Shown here piece after piece: positions 1 to 6,478 of a stretch of 6,478 nt of DNA. Below the pieces are notes generated by a model, which saw only the letters and a list, made by a program, of their open reading frames with translations, was not told where the DNA came from and made no database searches. Source of the DNA: Gemmatimonadales bacterium (GTDB taxonomy: Bacteria > Gemmatimonadota > Gemmatimonadetes > Gemmatimonadales > GWC2-71-9); NCBI GenBank assembly GCA_013816685.1, contig JACDDX010000098.1, positions 1 to 6,478 of the forward strand, given 5' to 3'. Both the position numbers and the translations under genes were made by a program. Positions within the stretch are counted from its first letter, which is position 1. Every line of letters starts with the position of its first letter.

Positions 1-952
1 CGCCACCTGTGCCGGCTGCAGCGGCGTCCGGGATGACATCGCCGCGCTGCGCGACCGCACCACCGCGCTGCTCGCGCGGCTGTCTCCTGGACCATCCATC
101 GCGCCGCCCTTCGACGGGCTCCGTCGTCTGGCCGCCACGGAGGCATCGACGCGGCGCCGCCGTATCCACCGCGCGGCCTGGGCCGCCAGCCTCGTCGCCG
201 CCGTGAGCCTCGGATGGTCCGCGGCGTTCGTCATGGACCCCGCACTGCGTCGAGGCGATCACGCGGAGGCTCCGGGGCCGATCGTGTCCCAGTCCCCACC
301 GACCACAGCGGGCTCGATGCCGGCGATTCCCGCGCGCGTCCGCGTCTCCGAGCTCTCCCCGCCGGTCCAGGCCGAGCCCGGGCAGGTGCCGCTGTCCGGC
401 GATCGCTTCGGGGCCCGGAAAGCCGCCCCGCGTGCGCACGCCCGGCCAGCAGCGTCGGAGCTCATTCCGCCTCCGGCGGTCGAGCCGGCGACGCTCGAGC
501 TCTCCTCGCTCGATCCGCTCCGCATCTCCACCGCTCCCGAGCTCGATGGCGTGTGGCGCACCCTCTCCTGGGATGGCGCGCAGGAAGCGGCCGGTAACGA
601 TCTCCCCCGGATCGGCGGACTGCCGGTCGTGGAGGTGCAGGTCCAGACCGCGAGCGAAGGCACGCGCCCGCTGATGGTGGTGGCGCAGCAGCTTCGGTCG
701 GGTCAGGTGATCCGCACGATCGAGGGGCCGGCGACGGACGTCTCCCACCTGCTGGCCCGCCGGCCGATGACCGATCCCGATCCCGCATCGCCGCTTCCGG
801 GTCGGGGCAACACGCTGCCGGGGGCCGGGCTGCCCGATCACATGATGGCGATGCAGCGTGGCGACCGGATGCTCGCCATTACCGGCGCACTGCCATCGGA
901 CAGCCTGCGCGCCATGATTCGGCGTCTCAACGCGGAGTTCCGGACCCACTAG
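1..952 (+). CDS. Anti-sigma-factor-like membrane protein, 5' partial
   Basis: The reading frame is open from base 2 to a TAG at 950-952, giving 316 visible residues with the N-terminus cut off by the window edge. It opens with ATCAGC, a CxxC (visible C3 and C6) like the second half of the HxxxCxxC zinc-binding module of zf-HC2 anti-sigma factors, followed by the usual short helix (DDIAALR). After an Arg-rich stretch (RRRRIHR, 51-57) comes one hydrophobic helix at about 59-78. A Pro/Ala-rich linker (about 90-165) leads to a C-terminal domain (about 180-316) that would lie outside the cytoplasm, containing LDGVWRTLSWDGA, a GLPVVEVQVQ strand and the ending ITGALPSDSLRAMIRRL. This layout fits an ECF-sigma regulator that holds its sigma factor at the membrane; the partner sigma gene would be expected just upstream, outside the window. 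I recognise the architecture rather than a named family for the C-terminal domain. The GTG at 203 and ATG at 232 are internal codons, not starts. It converges on the act operon and shares no transcript with it. Confidence 0.72.
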   Translation, partial: ATCAGCSGVRDDIAALRDRTTALLARLSPGPSIAPPFDGLRRLAATEASTRRRRIHRAAWAASLVAAVSLGWSAAFVMDPALRRGDHAEAPGPIVSQSPPTTAGSMPAIPARVRVSELSPPVQAEPGQVPLSGDRFGARKAAPRAHARPAASELIPPPAVEPATLELSSLDPLRISTAPELDGVWRTLSWDGAQEAAGNDLPRIGGLPVVEVQVQTASEGTRPLMVVAQQLRSGQVIRTIEGPATDVSHLLARRPMTDPDPASPLPGRGNTLPGAGLPDHMMAMQRGDRMLAITGALPSDSLRAMIRRLNAEFRTH

Positions 953-993
953 CTCGCGTATGGCCAGATGCCGACGGGGCGTCGCGTTAGCGC

Positions 994-1016
994 GGCGCCA
1001 CATTCGTGTGGGCGCC
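994..1016. terminator. GC-rich hairpin between convergent genes, possible bidirectional terminator
   Basis: GGCGCC-ACA (994-1002) pairs with TGT-GGCGCC (1007-1009 and 1011-1016) around a TTCG loop (1003-1006), leaving one unpaired G at about 1010. This gives nine base pairs with a single bulge. It starts 15 bases beyond the actF stop on the minus strand and 42 bases beyond the stop of the plus-strand gene. There is no T-tract on either side, so intrinsic termination is not certain; many high-GC genomes use such hairpins or Rho. A smaller hairpin, CGACG-GGG-CGTCG (972-984), lies next to it. The whole intergenic stretch 953-1030 is 78 bp and holds nothing else that I can see. Confidence 0.5.
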
Positions 1017-1030
1017 TGCCCCACCTTCGC

Positions 1031-2401
1031 TCAGCGCGACGGCGGGCGATCGCGCGGCCGGGACCGTTCAGCCGCCACGTAATCGCCGGGCCCTTCCTCG
1101 TGATCGAACTCGCCGGCCGTGTGCAGGTGGGCTCCCTCGACGGCGAGCGTGATTGCCGCGAGACGGGGCGACACCATCGGGAAGGTACGCGCGAAGAGCG
1201 CGTAGCAGACCAGGTAGAGCCCGAGGAACATGAGCGTCGGCCCGACTTCGGGGATCCCGGCCACCGGGCCCGGGAGGGCGCTGACCGACGGCACGACGAG
1301 CAGATAGCGCTCCAGCCACAGGGCGGAGAGGCTGACCGTGGCGAAGAATCCAAGCACCGGGCGGGTCTTCTTCGGCGCCACGCCCAGCAGGCCGAAGAAA
1401 GGGATGATGAACATGCCGAGTCCGACCGCGGTGCCGACCGGCCGCCAGTGGCCCCACAGGCGCGCGAACACGAAGCCGGTCTCTTCCGGCAGGTTGCCGT
1501 ACCAGATGACGAGAAACTGCGCCCACAGCAGGTAGGTCCAGAAGACCGTGAACCCGAAACAAAGCTTGCCGAGGTCGTGGCGCTGCTTGGGCGAGACCAG
1601 GTCGCTGAAGCCGAGGTGGTTGGCGCCATAGGTCGTCATCAGCGCCAGCAGCATGTGGGCCCCGAGGAATGAGCCCATGAAGTAGAACCCGCCGAGCAGG
1701 TTGCTGAACCAGTGCGGCTGGAGGGCCATGATGCCGTCGAACGCCACGATCGTGAAGACGAACGCATACACGACCGCGTACGCGGGCCCCAGCCGGCGGA
1801 TGCCCAGCTCGTGCGCGGCGATGGCCTCCGGACTCTTTCCGTAGCCGCGGGTCCAGCGCTCGAACAGGTTGCGGCGACCCTCGGCCACCACGCCACGCGC
1901 GGCGTACATGTCGGGGATCATGTCGGCGCGCACCAGCCGCCAGCCGAGATAGGTCAGCACCGACAGCCCGCCGAAGAGCCGGACAAACATGAAGGGCCGC
2001 GACAGCCAGAACGCCTTGGAGAGCGGCAGCTCCGCGAAGGCGAGCTGCATCGGCCCGTAGACCGCGTCGTACCCGACCGTGAAGGTGATCAGCAGGGCGA
2101 TGAGCGAGACCGGCAGAAATGCGATCGACGCCTCGGCAAACCGGATCATCAGTCCCGACCACCGTGCATTGACGATCTTCTGCACCGCGACGAAGGCCAC
2201 GCTGCCGCCGGCAAGTCCGGTGAAGTAGAGCCAGTTCACGTGGAACAGGTGCCATGCCCGCAGCGCGGTGGGTGCGGTGCCCATGGCCATGATGAACAGG
2301 ATCAGGCCCAGGACGGCGAATCCACCGCCAACGGCTAAGAAAATGTCGTAGCGACCGGCAACGCTGCTCTCGACCAGTCGCTCGCGCATCGAAGTGCTCA
2401 T
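1031..2401 (-). CDS. actF: ACIII membrane subunit ActF (NrfD/PsrC family, second copy)
   Basis: Codes for 456 residues with about ten predicted transmembrane helices (roughly 20-42, 56-76, 86-109, 136-158, 206-228, 236-260, 275-302, 320-341, 350-370, 384-406). This matches the NrfD/PsrC-like fold of ActF, the quinol:cytochrome c oxidoreductase membrane subunit 2 of ACIII. The family style is seen in FDGIMALQPHW (221-231), the loop WYGNLPEETGF (300-310) and LWLERYLLVVPS (361-372). Polar or charged residues inside helices include E90 and D222. In the known complex ActF sits in the membrane beside ActD and ActE and is proposed to help proton movement. The start chosen is ATG at 2401-2399, because it overlaps the actE stop as ATGA and has GAGGGA eight bases upstream; a longer open frame running back to 2530 overlaps the heme protein and has no family likeness. 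M5 is an alternative start. The C-terminal tail (411-456) is soluble and rich in His, Glu and Arg. It is the last act gene before a convergent neighbour. Confidence 0.93.
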   Translation of the reverse strand: MSTSMRERLVESSVAGRYDIFLAVGGGFAVLGLILFIMAMGTAPTALRAWHLFHVNWLYFTGLAGGSVAFVAVQKIVNARWSGLMIRFAEASIAFLPVSLIALLITFTVGYDAVYGPMQLAFAELPLSKAFWLSRPFMFVRLFGGLSVLTYLGWRLVRADMIPDMYAARGVVAEGRRNLFERWTRGYGKSPEAIAAHELGIRRLGPAYAVVYAFVFTIVAFDGIMALQPHWFSNLLGGFYFMGSFLGAHMLLALMTTYGANHLGFSDLVSPKQRHDLGKLCFGFTVFWTYLLWAQFLVIWYGNLPEETGFVFARLWGHWRPVGTAVGLGMFIIPFFGLLGVAPKKTRPVLGFFATVSLSALWLERYLLVVPSVSALPGPVAGIPEVGPTLMFLGLYLVCYALFARTFPMVSPRLAAITLAVEGAHLHTAGEFDHEEGPGDYVAAERSRPRDRPPSR

Positions 2402-3111
2402 CGCGCGATTCCCTCGGTGGCGGAGCCGGTCGCGCTGGGTGTGGGCGCGATGGGTGCCGCCGCGCCGGCCGCTTCCGGGGCCGCGGGACTGTTCCGCTGC
2501 AGCTTGCGGATGTGATTGACCACGGCCCACCGCTCCAGCGGCATGTAGACCTTGTCGCCGTAGCGTGGCATGACGCCTCGACCGTAGCGGATGATGCTGT
2601 AGAGATAGCCGTCGGTGTAGGCTCGCGCGCGCGCCGTCAGGAGCGAGGGTGCGCCGATGCGGGTCGAGACGGGCCCCTTCGCGTCACCGGCAATGCCGTG
2701 GCAGACCGCGCAGAAGTTGCCGTACACCGTGTCGCCCACCGCATCGATGTTCCGCGGAATCACCGGCGTCATCGGGCCCGGGGCCGCCGCCCGGCCACCT
2801 TCCACCAGCGGGTTCTTGAGCGCATTGGCGGTGGCCGGCTTGCCGGTACTCCACTCGGCGAGCCAGTCGGCTTCAACGCCGGTAACCGGCACGGTTCCTT
2901 CCGGCGTGTAGCGCGGCACGGCGTTCGTCTCATACGGATGGATGTAGCGCGCCCGGATCATATGGTCGAACCACGGCACGACATGCCAGAGATCGTCGGG
3001 GGACGGCACCCGGTTGTACCAGAAATCACAGCCACCCGCACCGAGGGCGACTAGGACGAGGAGGACCGTCCGCATGCCCGGGGCGGGCGCTGTACTGGCG
3101 CTAGGCCGCAT
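2398..3111 (-). CDS. actE: ACIII monoheme cytochrome c lipoprotein ActE
   Basis: Codes for 237 residues. A hydrophobic segment (about 15-27) ends in LGAGGC, so C28 is a likely lipidation site: exported, cleaved by signal peptidase II and anchored on the outer face of the inner membrane. Heme c attaches at CAVCH (C134, C137, with H138 as axial ligand). M181 in GRGVMPRYG fits the second ligand of a class I cytochrome c. The context and the GRGVMPRYGDKVYMP / ERWAVVNHIRKLQR ending fit ActE, which passes electrons from ACIII towards a terminal oxidase. The start at 3111 is favoured because GGAGGT lies six bases upstream; M13 (3075) would give a more typical short signal peptide but has no such site. 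The N-terminal part (29-78) only loosely resembles the usual ActE pattern before the GTV motif (72-74). The last 30 residues are an Ala/Pro-rich, probably disordered tail. It overlaps actD by 11 bp and actF by 4 bp. Confidence 0.92.
   Translation of the reverse strand: MRPSASTAPAPGMRTVLLVLVALGAGGCDFWYNRVPSPDDLWHVVPWFDHMIRARYIHPYETNAVPRYTPEGTVPVTGVEADWLAEWSTGKPATANALKNPLVEGGRAAAPGPMTPVIPRNIDAVGDTVYGNFCAVCHGIAGDAKGPVSTRIGAPSLLTARARAYTDGYLYSIIRYGRGVMPRYGDKVYMPLERWAVVNHIRKLQRNSPAAPEAAGAAAPIAPTPSATGSATEGIAR
2410..2415 (-). promoter_or_regulatory. Ribosome binding site of actF
   Basis: On the minus strand GAGGGA ends eight bases before the ATG at 2401, inside the 3' end of actE. It supports the start at 2401 over the 129-base upstream extension of the same frame. 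Confidence 0.65.
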
Positions 3112-3624
3112 GGCGGACCTCCACCGCGCCGGCCGTTCTCAGGAGCTGCTCGACCCGATCCCGCTGGTCGGCGGCGGCGGGAACGAAGATGCCGATCTGA
3201 TCGTCGCTGAAGCGCGGATCGAAGGCGGCTCCGCGTCGGCCCAGCAGCACCGAGAAGACCGCGACGGCCGACACCGTCACCAGCGCGCCCATCAGGATGG
3301 TGAGCTCGAACGCGATGACGACGTAGGGTGGAATCGACCCGATCGGCTTGCCGCCGACGACCAGCGGCCAATCGTAGGACATCCAGAGCGTCATGCCGAA
3401 GCCGGCGGCGCAGCCAGTGAGACCGCCGATGAGCGTGAACAGCCGCACCGGGCTGACGCGGTGAGCCAGCGCCTCCTCGATCTCGTGGTTGGGAGCCGCG
3501 CTGTACACCGTCATATCCTTGTGCCCCCGCGCCTTCAGCGCCCGGATGGCGTCGCTGGCGGCGTCCACGTGCTCGAACGCGGCCAGCACTCCGGCGGTCG
3601 CCGGTCGCGTGCCGAAGGGACCCA

Positions 3625-3625
<1 letters not shown>
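3101..3625 (-). CDS. actD: ACIII membrane subunit ActD (DUF3341)
   Basis: Codes for 174 residues, close to the usual ActD length. The N-terminal cytoplasmic domain (about 11-56) has the DUF3341 style: GVLAAFEHVDAASDAIRALK, then a short alpha/beta unit ending before the membrane. Two transmembrane helices follow (about 59-84 and 98-129), separated by the typical loop with GGKP (91-94) and followed by FEL (106-108) at the start of helix two. A C-terminal cytoplasmic tail (about 130-174) carries FSDDQIGIFV. ActD binds no cofactor; in known ACIII it packs against the membrane subunits and is thought to help assembly or stability. The start at 3625-3623 overlaps the actC stop as TGATG, so translation is probably by reinitiation. 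The same frame stays open far upstream (to 4675) across actC, but that extension is Arg/His-rich and is a high-GC shadow. Confidence 0.92.
3117..3122 (-). promoter_or_regulatory. Ribosome binding site of actE
   Basis: On the minus strand GGAGGT lies five bases before the ATG at 3111, inside the last codons of actD. It is the best match to the Shine-Dalgarno consensus among the act starts here, and it decides for the upstream start over the internal Met13 at 3075, which has no purine-rich site before it. Confidence 0.7.
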
Positions 3626-5007
<1,382 letters not shown>

Positions 5008-5010
5008 CGG

Positions 5011-6478
<1,468 letters not shown>

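Noticed and set aside
203..952. Start of the anti-sigma-like gene at GTG 203
   Set aside because: That codon lies in the middle of the transmembrane helix; the frame is open to the left edge and includes the CxxC module.
968..2338. Two long plus-strand open frames (968-1672 and 1712-2338) opposite actF
   Set aside because: Same-frame antisense shadows of a high-GC gene; very rich in Arg, Glu, Asp and His, with no ribosome binding site or recognisable domain.
1031..2530. Longer start for actF at 2530
   Set aside because: The extra 43 residues are Arg/Gly/His-rich, lie over the coding end of actE, and the start at 2401 has a ribosome binding site and the classic ATGA overlap.
3073..3075. Met13 as start of actE
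   Set aside because: It would give a neater lipoprotein signal, but no Shine-Dalgarno site precedes it, while GGAGGT precedes Met1 at 3111. Kept only as an alternative.

Overview
The window comes from a GC-rich, most likely aerobic Gram-negative bacterium. Its main content is the downstream part of an Alternative Complex III (ACIII, quinol:cytochrome c/oxidase oxidoreductase) operon, in the canonical order actB-actC-actD-actE-actF on the minus strand. ACIII is known from Bacteroidota, Rhodothermota, Chloroflexota, Gemmatimonadota, Acidobacteriota and some Proteobacteria. The high GC content and the style of the neighbouring anti-sigma-factor-like protein make Gemmatimonadota or a similar soil/sediment lineage plausible. 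That assignment is an inference, not shown by the sequence.

Layout, left to right. Positions 1-952 (+) hold the 3' part of a membrane-anchored anti-sigma-factor-like protein: the second half of a zinc-finger (CxxC) module, one transmembrane helix, a Pro/Ala-rich linker and an extracytoplasmic C-terminal domain. Positions 953-1030 are a short convergent intergenic region with a strong GC-rich hairpin capped by TTCG, a possible two-way terminator lacking a T-tract. Positions 1031-2401 (-) are actF, 2398-3111 (-) actE, 3101-3625 (-) actD, 3625-5007 (-) actC, and 5011-6478 (-) the C-terminal half of actB, which runs off the right edge. The five act genes are packed with overlaps of 4, 11 and 1 bp and one 3-bp gap, so they are surely one transcript with translational coupling. 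No RNA gene, insertion sequence, CRISPR array or long repeat was seen. No gene-free stretch exceeds 78 bp.

How the genes work together, from knowledge of ACIII. Quinol is oxidised at the membrane subunit ActC. Electrons enter the iron-sulfur domain of ActB through the cluster nearest the membrane and leave through c-type hemes (pentaheme ActA, normally encoded upstream and outside the window, and monoheme ActE) to a heme-copper oxidase. ActD and ActF are membrane subunits that complete the complex. The key signatures are all visible: 15 cluster cysteines in ActB with a Cys-to-Thr change expected for one [3Fe-4S] centre, ten predicted helices each in ActC and ActF, the DUF3341 pattern in ActD, and a lipobox plus CAVCH heme site in ActE.

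I do not see an undescribed system here. The points most worth a second look are the difference between ActC and ActF at the candidate quinol-site residues, the end of the operon right after actF with no oxidase genes or actG, the G8 tract at the actC/actD junction, and the divergent N-terminal segment and Ala/Pro tail of ActE.
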